From Roseburia sp. (GTDB lineage Bacteria; Bacillota_A; Clostridia; Lachnospirales; Lachnospiraceae), in contig DXQT01000004.1 of assembly GCA_019411365.1 (NCBI GenBank), positions 53,051 through 117,050 of the forward strand: a stretch of DNA of 64,000 nucleotides. The letters are read 5' to 3'. The notes under the pieces were generated by a model. It made no database searches. It was not told the DNA's origin and saw nothing but the letters and a program-made list of their open reading frames with translations. Numbering within the stretch: position 1 is the stretch's first letter; each line of letters opens with the position of its first letter. The translations under genes and the position numbers were made by a program. Below are positions 46,162-54,692 of this stretch, in pieces.

Positions 46162-47243
46162 GAAATTATAAGTTCATATTGGTCATGTATGTGGTCATCT
46201 TAAATGTGATCGGAATCCTTCTGATCGGAAGTGCCAAGCCATCCGTGCAGAGTAAGCAGATTTTTGGTATGATCGCCGGGCTTACGATCATGGTGATGCT
46301 CTCCCTGATCGACTATAACTTTATTTTGAAGTTTTCCTGGCTGATCTACTTTTTTATGGTCGGTGTGCTTTTGCTCGTTATGTTTGCCGGTGATGATGCC
46401 GGTGGTGCACAGCGCTGGTTTGAGATTGGAGGATTCCGTTTCCAGCCATCCGAATTGGCAAAAATTTTAATTATATTATTTTTCGCCTACTTTTTTATGA
46501 AACATGAAGAAAAAATTAATACACCGAAAGTACTGATCACGTCATTTATACTCGCGGGAATACCGCTTGCGCTCATTTTAAAACAGCCGGATCTTTCAAC
46601 GACAATTGTTACCGCATTAATTTTTGCTGCCCTCTTGTTTGTTGCGGGATTAAGTTATAAAATAGTAGTAGGTGTTTTGGCTGTCAGCATTCCATCAGCA
46701 GTGATACTGTTTACTTTGCTGATCCAGGACAAACTTCCGTTTATCAAAAGTTATCAGGTGACACGTGTTATGGCATGGCTTTACCCGGATGATTACCCGG
46801 CAGATGCTTACCAGCAGCAGAATTCCATCATGGCAATCGGTTCCGGTCAGCTGTGGGGAAAAGGGCTGAATAATACAGATGCCACTTCGGTAAAAAACGG
46901 TAACTTTATCCCGGAACCCCAGACAGATTTTATCTTTGCGGTAGCGGGGGAAGAACTTGGATTTATCGGTACGGTTATCATTATAATTTTATTGCTTTTC
47001 ATCACGATTGAGTGTATATTAATTGCTAGAAAAGCAAAAGATACCGCAGGAAAAATGATCTGCTGTGGATATGCTGCACTGGTGGGCTTTCAGAGCCTGG
47101 TTAACATTGGGGTTGCAAGTGGGGTGCTTCCGAATACCGGTTTGCCGCTTCCATTTGTCAGCTATGGTCTTACGTCGCTTTTATCGTTATATATAGGGGT
47201 GGGGCTTGTGTTGAATGTTGGACTACAGCCGAAAAAATATTGA
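46140..47243 (+). CDS. rodA: SEDS glycosyltransferase RodA/FtsW
   Basis: A SEDS-family peptidoglycan polymerase with about ten membrane segments in 367 residues. GGAQRWFEIGGFRFQPSELAK and KQPDLSTT are conserved, and the C-terminal signature is LPNTGLPLPFVSYGLTSLL. Its position after PBP2 and minDE identifies it as the elongasome polymerase RodA rather than FtsW. Confidence 0.93.
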   Translation: MFKQYKLRNYKFILVMYVVILNVIGILLIGSAKPSVQSKQIFGMIAGLTIMVMLSLIDYNFILKFSWLIYFFMVGVLLLVMFAGDDAGGAQRWFEIGGFRFQPSELAKILIILFFAYFFMKHEEKINTPKVLITSFILAGIPLALILKQPDLSTTIVTALIFAALLFVAGLSYKIVVGVLAVSIPSAVILFTLLIQDKLPFIKSYQVTRVMAWLYPDDYPADAYQQQNSIMAIGSGQLWGKGLNNTDATSVKNGNFIPEPQTDFIFAVAGEELGFIGTVIIIILLLFITIECILIARKAKDTAGKMICCGYAALVGFQSLVNIGVASGVLPNTGLPLPFVSYGLTSLLSLYIGVGLVLNVGLQPKKY

Positions 47244-47260
47244 TGGGAGGTAACCGCATA

Positions 47261-47656
47261 ATGAACATTGGACTTATTGCGCATGATTCAAAAAAGAAAT
47301 TAATGCAGAACTTCTGCATTGCATATAGAGGGATTCTTTCGAAGAATGAACTTTATGCAACCGGAACAACCGGAAGACTGATCGAGGAGGTGACCAATCT
47401 CAATGTTCATAAGTATCTGGCAGGACATCTGGGTGGTTCCCAGCAGCTTGGTGCACAGATTGAACATAACGAGATCGATCTTGTCATTTTCTTAAGAGAT
47501 CCACTTACTCCGAAATCTCATGAACCGGATGTAAATAATGTTGTGAAATTATGTGATACACATAATATTCCTTTGGCAACGAACCTTGCCACTGCCGAAC
47601 TTTTGATTCGAGCATTAGACAGAGGAGATTTAGAGTGGCGTGAAATGTATAAATAA
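47261..47656 (+). CDS. mgsA: Methylglyoxal synthase homologue lacking the catalytic aspartate
   Basis: The family makes methylglyoxal from dihydroxyacetone phosphate. The 131-residue protein has the fold and several landmarks: IGLIAHDSKK with the conserved His, YATGTTGRLI for phosphate binding, VIFLRDPL and SHEPDV with a conserved His and Asp. The catalytic base motif GPxGGDQQ is changed to GHLGGSQQ, so the Asp equivalent to E. coli Asp71 is Ser60 (codon 47438-47440). Normal catalysis is therefore doubtful. ATG 47261 is placed by GGGAGG. It sits between rodA and a carboxypeptidase. Confidence 0.82.
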   Translation: MNIGLIAHDSKKKLMQNFCIAYRGILSKNELYATGTTGRLIEEVTNLNVHKYLAGHLGGSQQLGAQIEHNEIDLVIFLRDPLTPKSHEPDVNNVVKLCDTHNIPLATNLATAELLIRALDRGDLEWREMYK

Positions 47657-48626
47657 AATGAGACTGCTGTGTCTGTGTGGCATAGCAGCTGTTTTTATGT
47701 CCGGGTGCGGACAGACGGCAGTAAGTTATGATAATCCTTATGATATCTACAGCACCTCGGCAGATTATGGATTGGCATCTGAGGGAGCCGGATCAGAAAA
47801 AACTTATTTTTCACAGAATCTGTGTGTGGCAGATAATGTGAACATTGGAAATGATACGACTGATTCGCAGGTGGCAGAAGGAGCAGGAACCTTCAATCTT
47901 GCAACCAATACCGTAACTTATGCACAGAATATTTATGAAAAATTATATCCTGCCAGTACAACAAAGATTCTGACCGCATATATCGCCTTAAAATACGGAA
48001 ATCTGGAAGATTATGTGACTGTCAGTGAAAATGCGGCAGACCAGGCGTCCGATTCTTCTGTCTGCGGTTTAAAAGCAGGTGATGTGGTGCAGCTTAAGGA
48101 TCTGTTATATGGCATGATGTTAAAAAGTGGAAACGATGCTGCAATTGCGATTGCAGAGCATATCGGCGGAAGCGTGGAAGGTTTTGCAGATATGATGAAT
48201 CAGGAGGCACTTGCAATGGGTGCTACAAGATCCCATTTTGTCAATCCAAACGGACTTCCGGATGAAAACCACTATACCTCCGTTTATGATCTCTACCTTA
48301 TTTTCCAGAATGCAGTGCAGAATCAGACGTTTCTCGATATCATCAGTACGATGAGTTATGATGTTGTATACACAGATGTGAATGGTGCGGGCGTAGAGAA
48401 AACATGGGAGAATACAAATCAGTACCTCACCGGTAAGGAAAAAGCGCCGGAGGGGATCACTGTCGTAGGTGGAAAGACCGGAACAACAGGAGCTGCCGGA
48501 TACTGTCTGGTATTATATTCTTACAATGCTTCCGGGCAGCCGATTGTCTCCATTGTTTTAAAAGCAGACGGAAAGTCAAACCTTTATCTTCTCATGAATG
48601 AAATGCTCAGTGGTTTTGCGAATTAA
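47640..48626 (+). CDS. dacA: D-alanyl-D-alanine carboxypeptidase, lipoprotein type
   Basis: A penicillin-binding carboxypeptidase trimming pentapeptide stems. A lipoprotein signal (LLCLCGIAAVFMSGC) gives a lipobox cysteine near residue 22. Active-site motifs are SxxK in YPASTTKILTAY, SxN in KSGNDAAIAIAE and KTG in GGKTGTTGAAG. Length is 328 residues with no C-terminal anchor, consistent with N-terminal lipidation. The start is GTG 47640, overlapping mgsA by 17 bases, or ATG 47658; the former has GAGGAG upstream. Confidence 0.92.
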   Translation: MKCINKMRLLCLCGIAAVFMSGCGQTAVSYDNPYDIYSTSADYGLASEGAGSEKTYFSQNLCVADNVNIGNDTTDSQVAEGAGTFNLATNTVTYAQNIYEKLYPASTTKILTAYIALKYGNLEDYVTVSENAADQASDSSVCGLKAGDVVQLKDLLYGMMLKSGNDAAIAIAEHIGGSVEGFADMMNQEALAMGATRSHFVNPNGLPDENHYTSVYDLYLIFQNAVQNQTFLDIISTMSYDVVYTDVNGAGVEKTWENTNQYLTGKEKAPEGITVVGGKTGTTGAAGYCLVLYSYNASGQPIVSIVLKADGKSNLYLLMNEMLSGFAN

Positions 48627-48629
48627 CAG

Positions 48630-48658
48630 TTGTATTTTATGTGCATATGTACTATAAT
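48630..48658 (+). promoter_or_regulatory. Promoter before the P-loop gene
   Basis: TTGTAT (48630-48635) and a perfect TATAAT (48653-48658) are 17 bases apart, just after dacA. An imperfect CTGTTTT/AAAACAG hairpin lies in the leader before the ribosome site. Confidence 0.65.
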
Positions 48659-48724
48659 TGTTTTATAAAACCTACTGTTTTTATTCAAAATACATAAAAC
48701 AGGGAATATAAGGAGGAAATGACA

Positions 48725-49147
48725 ATGATAGAAATTATTGCAGGCGAAAAGGGAAAGGGTAAGACCAAAGAATTATTAGCCAAAGTAAATCATTCTGTTA
48801 CAGCCGCATCCGGAAATATTGTTTATCTGGACAAAAGCCAGAAGCATATGTATGAACTGAACAACAAGGTTCGGCTCATCAACGTGATGGATTATCCAAT
48901 CGATAATTGTGATGAGTTCCTTGGATTCTTATGCGGAATTGTTTCACAGGATCACGATCTCGAAGAGATGTATCTTGATAGTTTCCTTACAATTGCATTT
49001 ACCGAGACGGATGACGAGATCCAGCATGCAATTGAAAAACTTGACATCATCAGTGAGAAATACAATGTGAAGTTTATCTTAAGTGTTTCGAGAGATGAGT
49101 CCAGATTACCTGAGTGTGCAAAAGCAAAGATTGTCATTTCCCTATAA
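48725..49147 (+). CDS. Small P-loop protein of unknown function
   Basis: A 140-residue soluble protein with a Walker A-like loop at its start (IIAGEKGKGKTKELL). No obvious Walker B motif is seen; a VYLDKSQ strand follows, and the C-terminal segment KFILSVSRDESRLPECAKAK ends in a hydrophobic strand. It is a minimal ATP-binding fold sometimes annotated as a PilT-like fragment, but nothing here shows pilus function. ATG 48725 is chosen over 48719 because AGGAGG lies too close to the latter. It has its own promoter and terminator. Confidence 0.7.
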   Translation: MIEIIAGEKGKGKTKELLAKVNHSVTAASGNIVYLDKSQKHMYELNNKVRLINVMDYPIDNCDEFLGFLCGIVSQDHDLEEMYLDSFLTIAFTETDDEIQHAIEKLDIISEKYNVKFILSVSRDESRLPECAKAKIVISL

Positions 49148-49160
49148 TTACTTTGCTGTT

Positions 49161-49206
49161 AAAAGGTTGCTGCGCTAACTTGTTTTAGTGCAGCAACCTT
49201 TTTTGC
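49161..49206 (+). terminator. Strong intrinsic terminator
   Basis: AAGGTTGCTGCGCT pairs with AGTGCAGCAACCTT (one G-T pair) around a short loop, and six T follow. The reverse strand also has a short T-run, so it could serve the convergent DUF378 gene as well. Confidence 0.9.
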
Positions 49207-49228
49207 ATACAGATAAACCCAGTTTTTT

Positions 49229-49441
49229 CTAAGCTTCGTCCCCACTCTTAATTCTTCCATAAAGACTGATCGTGTAAAGTCCACCGATACCTACCAGCGC
49301 ATAGACAATGCGGGAAAGCCATGAAAGATTTCCAAACAGAAATGCAACAAGGTCAAAGCTGAAGAATCCGATTAGTCCCCAGTTAATGGCACCAATGATC
49401 ACCAATGTCAGTAAAGTATAATCCAACCAATTTGTTTTCAT
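49229..49441 (-). CDS. DUF378-family small membrane protein
   Basis: A 70-residue protein with two membrane helices: LLTLVIIGAINWGLIGFF and IVYALVGIGGLYTISLYG. The INWGLIG motif is the DUF378 hallmark. The ATG is fixed by AAAGGAG on the minus strand; the frame is open further upstream but is not conserved in character. It is convergent with the P-loop gene. Function unknown. Confidence 0.85.
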   Translation of the reverse strand: MKTNWLDYTLLTLVIIGAINWGLIGFFSFDLVAFLFGNLSWLSRIVYALVGIGGLYTISLYGRIKSGDEA

Positions 49442-49571
49442 GAGTATATCTCCTTTGATATCATCTTTTTGTTTATTTTTTCCTGTGAAACCGTTTTTTA
49501 TACATGAATCGCATTGTTTTGCCCTGTAAAAAATGCTATAATGAGCGGAAGTGAGAAAAACAAGGCAGGTT

Positions 49572-50969
49572 ATGCAATTGAAGAAAAACAAAAATGTTGT
49601 GAAATATAGAAAACCAATGAATTTTAATATTGGTGTCATTATATTTGTCATCATCTTTATTTATCTGGTATTTAATGTGTTCAGTTATCTGACAGAGACA
49701 CATATTTCTGTTTATGAGGTGGAGCAGGGAACCATTGCGGTCAATAATGTATACAATGGTCTGATCCTGCGCGATGAAAAAATCATCAATTCAGATTATT
49801 CCGGTGCAGTGAATTATTATGTAAAAGAGGGTTCCAAAGTAGCCTACGGCGATTTGGTCTGCTCCGTTGATGAGAATGGAGACGTTTCGAACATGATCAA
49901 CGAGGCCAGCCAGGATGGAAGTACCATCGACAGTGAGAACCTTGCAGAAATTGAGAAAACCATCAATGACTTTTTATATGCCTATGATGGAAAAAACTAT
50001 TATCAGGTATACAGCTTTAAGGACAATGTCAATGCATCTCTGAGTGAGGCATTGAGTGTAAACGCCTTAAATGATATCTCGGATTATGTTGCTTCTGCGG
50101 AGAACAATAATACATTTCATAAAGTGATCACAGATGTGCCAGGAATCGTAACTTATTATACGGACGGATTTGAAAATGTTACGGTTGATAATTTTACGGC
50201 CGCAATGTTTGACGAATCCAATTATTCCAAAAACGATTTGAAAACAAACCCGGCTATCCAGGCCGGTTCACCTGAGTACAAGCTGATCGACAGCGAATAT
50301 TGGAATATTATTGTTCCAGTGCCGGATGCAACAGCGGAATCATTAAAAGATGACGATACAATTAAGATCCGCTTTTTAAAAGATGCAAAAGAAGCCTACG
50401 CGACTTATTCCATTGTCGAGCGTGATGGACAGCAGTATTTGATTCTCTCACTGAAAAGTGCTATGGTTAGATATGCGTCAGAGCGCTATGTGGAGATTGA
50501 ACTTTTACTGTCCGAAGAAACCGGTCTTAAAATTCCAAATTCCGCGATCACCGAGAAAGAGTTTTACACCGTTCCAATCGATTTTTTCTTAAAAGGCGGG
50601 GATTCCAGCGATGAGGGAATTCTGGTGGAACGCACGGACAAGGACGGAAAAAGTACCACGGAATTTGTGACACCAACCATTTATTATGAGACAGACGATA
50701 CCTATTATATCGACAGTGAGTATGTGTCCTCCGGGGATATCCTGCAGAAACCGGATTCCAGTGAGACGTATCGTGTTGGTACAGACACTGCATCGTTACA
50801 GGGTGTTTACAACATTAACAAGGGTTATGCTGTATTCAAGCAGATTGATGTTTTATATCAGAACGAGGAATATACGATCGTAAAGACAGGTACAACTTAT
50901 GGCATCGCATTATACGACCATATTGCGTTAGATGGGACAAAGATTGATGAAAATCAGCTGATCAAATAA
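49572..50969 (+). CDS. HlyD-like membrane-anchored protein
   Basis: About 465 residues with a basic N-terminus, one membrane helix (about 17-40) and an extracytoplasmic beta-rich part that begins YEVEQGTIAVNNVYNGLILR and has a lipoyl-like turn VKEGSKVAYGDLVCSV, resembling membrane-fusion adaptors. No transporter or outer partner is adjacent. It lies 27 bases before yggS-sepF, a division cluster, so a wall or division role is plausible. ATG 49572 is favoured by AGGCAGG; a GTG at 49551 is an alternative. Confidence 0.75.
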   Translation: MQLKKNKNVVKYRKPMNFNIGVIIFVIIFIYLVFNVFSYLTETHISVYEVEQGTIAVNNVYNGLILRDEKIINSDYSGAVNYYVKEGSKVAYGDLVCSVDENGDVSNMINEASQDGSTIDSENLAEIEKTINDFLYAYDGKNYYQVYSFKDNVNASLSEALSVNALNDISDYVASAENNNTFHKVITDVPGIVTYYTDGFENVTVDNFTAAMFDESNYSKNDLKTNPAIQAGSPEYKLIDSEYWNIIVPVPDATAESLKDDDTIKIRFLKDAKEAYATYSIVERDGQQYLILSLKSAMVRYASERYVEIELLLSEETGLKIPNSAITEKEFYTVPIDFFLKGGDSSDEGILVERTDKDGKSTTEFVTPTIYYETDDTYYIDSEYVSSGDILQKPDSSETYRVGTDTASLQGVYNINKGYAVFKQIDVLYQNEEYTIVKTGTTYGIALYDHIALDGTKIDENQLIK

Positions 50970-50996
50970 AGACAACGGCGAAGGAGATAAAATCAA

Positions 50997-51692
50997 ATGT
51001 TAAAAGATAATTTAAAAAATGTAGAAGAACGTGTACAGGAAGCGTGTGACCGCGCAGGAAGAAAGAGAGAAGAAGTGACGCTGATCGCTGTCAGTAAAAC
51101 AAAACCAATTGAGATGCTTCAGGAAATTTATGATGAAAATATCAGGGATTTCGGCGAAAATAAAGTGCAGGAGCTCTGCGATAAAATCGAGAAAATGCCA
51201 AAGGATATCAAATGGCATATGATCGGACATCTGCAGAGAAACAAAGTAAAATACATTGTCGGACAGGTTGCACTGATCCATTCTGTTGATTCCTACCGTC
51301 TGGCAGAGGAGATCAATATCCAGGCAAAGAAGAAAAATATCATTGTTCCGATCCTTGTGGAGGTAAATATTGCGCATGAGGAATCCAAGTTCGGTATCTC
51401 CGAGGAAGATGCGATCCAGTTAGTGGAAGAAATCGCAGAACTGGAAAATGTCCGCATTAAAGGACTTATGACCATCGCGCCATACGTGGAAAATGCAGAG
51501 GATAACCGGTTGTATTTCCGTAAAATAAAAGATTTATCTGTTGACATCGCTGCGAAAAACATAGATAATGTATCTATGGAAATTCTGTCTATGGGTATGA
51601 CAGGCGATTACGAGGTGGCAATCGAAGAGGGAGCTACCATGGTTCGTGTCGGAACTGGAATTTTTGGAGCACGCAATTACAACAAACAATAA
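50997..51692 (+). CDS. yggS: YggS/YlmE-family PLP homeostasis protein
   Basis: A monomeric alanine-racemase-fold protein that binds PLP and balances vitamin B6 and amino-acid pools. The PLP lysine is in LIAVSKTKP (about residue 36), IKWHMIGHLQRNKVK follows, and SMGMTGDYEVAIEEGATMVRVG closes the site. The 231-residue length is normal. It precedes sepF as in B. subtilis ylmE-ylmF. Confidence 0.95.
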   Translation: MLKDNLKNVEERVQEACDRAGRKREEVTLIAVSKTKPIEMLQEIYDENIRDFGENKVQELCDKIEKMPKDIKWHMIGHLQRNKVKYIVGQVALIHSVDSYRLAEEINIQAKKKNIIVPILVEVNIAHEESKFGISEEDAIQLVEEIAELENVRIKGLMTIAPYVENAEDNRLYFRKIKDLSVDIAAKNIDNVSMEILSMGMTGDYEVAIEEGATMVRVGTGIFGARNYNKQ

Positions 51693-51756
51693 TGCACCGG
51701 ATACCAGTAAGAGAAAGAAGCAGAATTTAAAATCAGTTTAATAGGAGCAGCAAAAA

Positions 51757-52269
51757 ATGAGTTTTCTTGATAAATTTTTAAATGTGATGCGTTTGAATCC
51801 GGATGACGATGACGATTTTTACAATGAAGACTATGACTATGATGACGAAGAGGAAGAAGTAAAACCAAAATCTTCTTTTAAGAAACGTGAAAAAGAGGAT
51901 ACTTTTACCGATGATTACAAAGAAAAACCGGTAAAGACCACTCCAAAAGTCACACCGATCCGTCCGTCAAAAAAACAGCAGAATCTCGCTGGTATGGAAG
52001 TATGTGTGATCAAACCGACATCTGTTGAGGATGCAAGAGAGATCACGGAGACATTGTTAAACAACCGCACAGTTGTTTTGAATGTGGAGGGATTAGATGT
52101 AGAGATTGCGCAGCGTATCATTGACTTTACCTCTGGTTCCTGTTTTGCAATCAGCGGAAATCTTCAGAAGATTTCGAATTACATTTTCATTATCACTCCG
52201 GCAGCGGTTGATATTTCAGGTGATTTTCTGAATATTGTAGACTCTTTTGATACAACCAGAGGACTGTAG
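51757..52269 (+). CDS. sepF: Cell division protein SepF
   Basis: A 170-residue FtsZ-binding protein that tethers the Z ring. The N-terminal amphipathic helix MSFLDKFLNVMRL fits membrane binding, and a disordered acidic/Lys-rich linker follows. The core has VCVIKPTSVEDAREITETLL, then VEGLDVEIAQRIIDFTSGS and a final FIITPAAVDISG. It is between yggS and ylmH as in Bacillus. Confidence 0.95.
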   Translation: MSFLDKFLNVMRLNPDDDDDFYNEDYDYDDEEEEVKPKSSFKKREKEDTFTDDYKEKPVKTTPKVTPIRPSKKQQNLAGMEVCVIKPTSVEDAREITETLLNNRTVVLNVEGLDVEIAQRIIDFTSGSCFAISGNLQKISNYIFIITPAAVDISGDFLNIVDSFDTTRGL

Positions 52270-52280
52270 AGAACGACATT

Positions 52281-53030
52281 ATGAATGAGCAGGAACTTTG
52301 CAAAAAGAAGTTAATAGATTTATCCAGACAGGCAAATAGAAAGGGAATCGTTTTATTCAGCGATTTCCTTAATTTAAATGAACTGAATATTTACCACCAG
52401 AACGAAAAGTTTTTTGAGACAAAGACAGAAGCTTCTGGAGGTGTTCCTTTTGCAGAGCGTCAGATAGTTGCATTTATACCTGATGCTCTTTATTATGAGT
52501 GGCAGTTTCCAATTGCATATCTTGAGATTGTTCCATCTTATCCAAAGTTTGCAGAAAAATTAGGACACAGGGATATTTTAGGTTCTATGATGAATCTTGG
52601 CGTTGACCGCTCAAAATTAGGCGATATTGTAATCTGTGAGGACAAATATTTTTTAATCTGTGAGGAGAGCATGGCGCCTTATTTTATGGAGAATCTTGAT
52701 AAAATACGTCATACAGTTGTAAAGCTATCTCCTGTGTCAGCAGATGCGTTAGAACAGCAGCAGAAATTTGAAGAAAAAGATGGAATCATCACTTCGAACC
52801 GTTTAGACAGCATGATCGCATGTGTCTACAAATTTTCCAGAAGCCAGGCATTGGAATTTTTCAAGGCGGAAAAAGTATTTGTGAATGGCAAATGTGTTCA
52901 GAATCCATCCTATCGCTGTAAGGAAGCAGATATTATCTCGGTGCGTGGTTATGGCCGTTTTGTTTTTGAGCGGGAGATGGGCGAAACAAACAAAGGAAGA
53001 ATGAAAGTTCGCTATAAATTATATGGATAA
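52281..53030 (+). CDS. ylmH: YlmH-family S4 RNA-binding protein
   Basis: A 249-residue protein with a YlmH N-terminal domain and a C-terminal S4 domain (about residues 175-240: SNRLDSMIACVYKFSRSQAL then FVNGKCVQNPSYRCKEADII). YlmH/RqcP homologues act in ribosome-associated quality control with RqcH, or in division. It starts 12 bases after sepF; the divIVA and ylmG genes common in this cluster are not here. Confidence 0.9.
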   Translation: MNEQELCKKKLIDLSRQANRKGIVLFSDFLNLNELNIYHQNEKFFETKTEASGGVPFAERQIVAFIPDALYYEWQFPIAYLEIVPSYPKFAEKLGHRDILGSMMNLGVDRSKLGDIVICEDKYFLICEESMAPYFMENLDKIRHTVVKLSPVSADALEQQQKFEEKDGIITSNRLDSMIACVYKFSRSQALEFFKAEKVFVNGKCVQNPSYRCKEADIISVRGYGRFVFEREMGETNKGRMKVRYKLYG

Positions 53031-53045
53031 GTGAGGGCTATCGTT

Positions 53046-54146
53046 ATGGCAAAAGATTTACCGGTAACTTTAGATGGAAATGTGATCTATCATATCAAAC
53101 TGACTGACTCCTTTCAGGGGCTGGCAGAGGAGTTAAAGCAGCTTGGATATCAGGCTGACCAGAAAATCTGTATTATTTCAGATTCGAATGTTGCAAAACT
53201 TTATGCAGAGACTGTGAAAAATATCTTAACAAAAAGCTTTCCACAGATTTTCTGTTATGAATTTCAGGCAGGGGAAGCGAGCAAAAATACAGATACCGTC
53301 AATGGAGTTTATGAATTTTTAATTCAGAATCATTTTGACCGGCATGATCTTATGATCGCCTTAGGCGGCGGCGTCGTAGGTGATCTTACCGGATTCACAG
53401 CGGCAACTTATCTGCGCGGCATTGATTTTATACAGGTACCGACTTCACTTCTTTCCCAGGTTGACAGCAGCATTGGCGGCAAGACCGGCGTTGATTTCAT
53501 GCAGTATAAGAATATGGTCGGGGCCTTCTATCAGCCGAAACTTGTATATATGAACTTAAATGTATTAAAAACATTGCCAAAAGACCAGCTTATCTCTGGT
53601 TTTGGAGAGATTTTAAAACATGGTCTGATCAGAAACCACGATTATTTTCTGTGGATGAATGAACATGAGAAAGAAATTCTTGCATTAGATTATAACACTC
53701 TCGAGGAAATGGTCTATCAGAGCTGTCTGATCAAACGGGATGTGGTTGAACGTGATCCAAAGGAAAAGGGGGAACGTGCGCTGCTTAATTTCGGGCATAC
53801 CATCGGACATGCTGTGGAGAAGCTTTCGGATTTTGGATTGTCACATGGTGTCTGTGTAGGACTAGGCATGGTTGCAGCCTCTTATATTTCCTGTCAACAG
53901 GGAAATCTCACGAAAGAGCAGCTTTCTTTTATCGAGGAGACATTAAAGCATTTTGGATTGCTGGTCCGTGTATCCGGACAGAATCCGGATGATGTATTAA
54001 GAACAACGAAGCTGGATAAAAAAATGGTTGGAAACCAGATTAAGTTTATCCTGTTAAAGACACCGGGAGATGCCTATATTGAAAAAAATCTGACCGATGA
54101 ACAGATTTTGGAAGGAATATTTTATATTTATGGAAAAGAAAACTAA
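53046..54146 (+). CDS. aroB: 3-dehydroquinate synthase
   Basis: The second shikimate-pathway enzyme, converting DAHP to 3-dehydroquinate with NAD+ and zinc or cobalt. Motifs include ALGGGVVGDLTGFTAATYLRG, VPTSLLSQVDSSIGGKTGVD and the metal ligands in LLNFGHTIGHAVEKL. ATG 53046 is chosen with GAGGG upstream, giving 366 residues. Other shikimate genes are absent; it has been inserted between ylmH and lspA, genes that are often neighbours. Confidence 0.95.
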   Translation: MAKDLPVTLDGNVIYHIKLTDSFQGLAEELKQLGYQADQKICIISDSNVAKLYAETVKNILTKSFPQIFCYEFQAGEASKNTDTVNGVYEFLIQNHFDRHDLMIALGGGVVGDLTGFTAATYLRGIDFIQVPTSLLSQVDSSIGGKTGVDFMQYKNMVGAFYQPKLVYMNLNVLKTLPKDQLISGFGEILKHGLIRNHDYFLWMNEHEKEILALDYNTLEEMVYQSCLIKRDVVERDPKEKGERALLNFGHTIGHAVEKLSDFGLSHGVCVGLGMVAASYISCQQGNLTKEQLSFIEETLKHFGLLVRVSGQNPDDVLRTTKLDKKMVGNQIKFILLKTPGDAYIEKNLTDEQILEGIFYIYGKEN

Positions 54147-54642
54147 TACTTTAAAAAAAGCACTGACAGGAATCATCCTGTCGGTCATTCTGATCGTGAT
54201 CGATCAGGTCACAAAATTAATGGCAATCCATGGATTAATGAATCAACAGCCATTCGTGATCTGGGATGGAGTTTTTGAGTTACATTATCTGGAAAACCGT
54301 GGAGCTGCATTTGGAATCTTACAGGGAAAGAAGATCTTTTTTGTGTTTTTTACGCTGATCGTACTCTGTCTGATCGCGTATCTTTACCTGAAACGTATTC
54401 CAGACGAGAAAAAGTTCCGTCCGATGGACGGTATCTGTATCCTGTTTTTTGCCGGAGCATTGGGAAACTTTATTGACCGTGTTTTCCGCAATTACGTGGT
54501 CGATTTCTTTTATTTTAAACTGATCGATTTTCCGGTTTTTAATGTAGCGGATATATATGTGACAGTCGCAGCGTTTGCAATGATCATTCTCGGATTGTTT
54601 TATTATAAAGAGGAGGACTATAATAAAATTTTTCATGATTAA
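54130..54642 (+). CDS. lspA: Lipoprotein signal peptidase II
   Basis: A four-helix membrane aspartyl protease that cleaves prolipoprotein signals. The two catalytic Asp regions are GALGNFIDRVFRNYVVDFF and FNVADIYVTVAAFAM, and LENRGAAFGILQG is the other conserved box. ATG 54130 gives 170 residues and the canonical start; it overlaps aroB by 17 bases. The window contains lipoprotein substrates such as the DacA-like carboxypeptidase. Confidence 0.95.
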   Translation: MEKKTNTLKKALTGIILSVILIVIDQVTKLMAIHGLMNQQPFVIWDGVFELHYLENRGAAFGILQGKKIFFVFFTLIVLCLIAYLYLKRIPDEKKFRPMDGICILFFAGALGNFIDRVFRNYVVDFFYFKLIDFPVFNVADIYVTVAAFAMIILGLFYYKEEDYNKIFHD

Positions 54643-54692
54643 CGTTCTGCACAGCAAATATGCAGACCTGCTGAAAAATAAGGATCAGTGAT

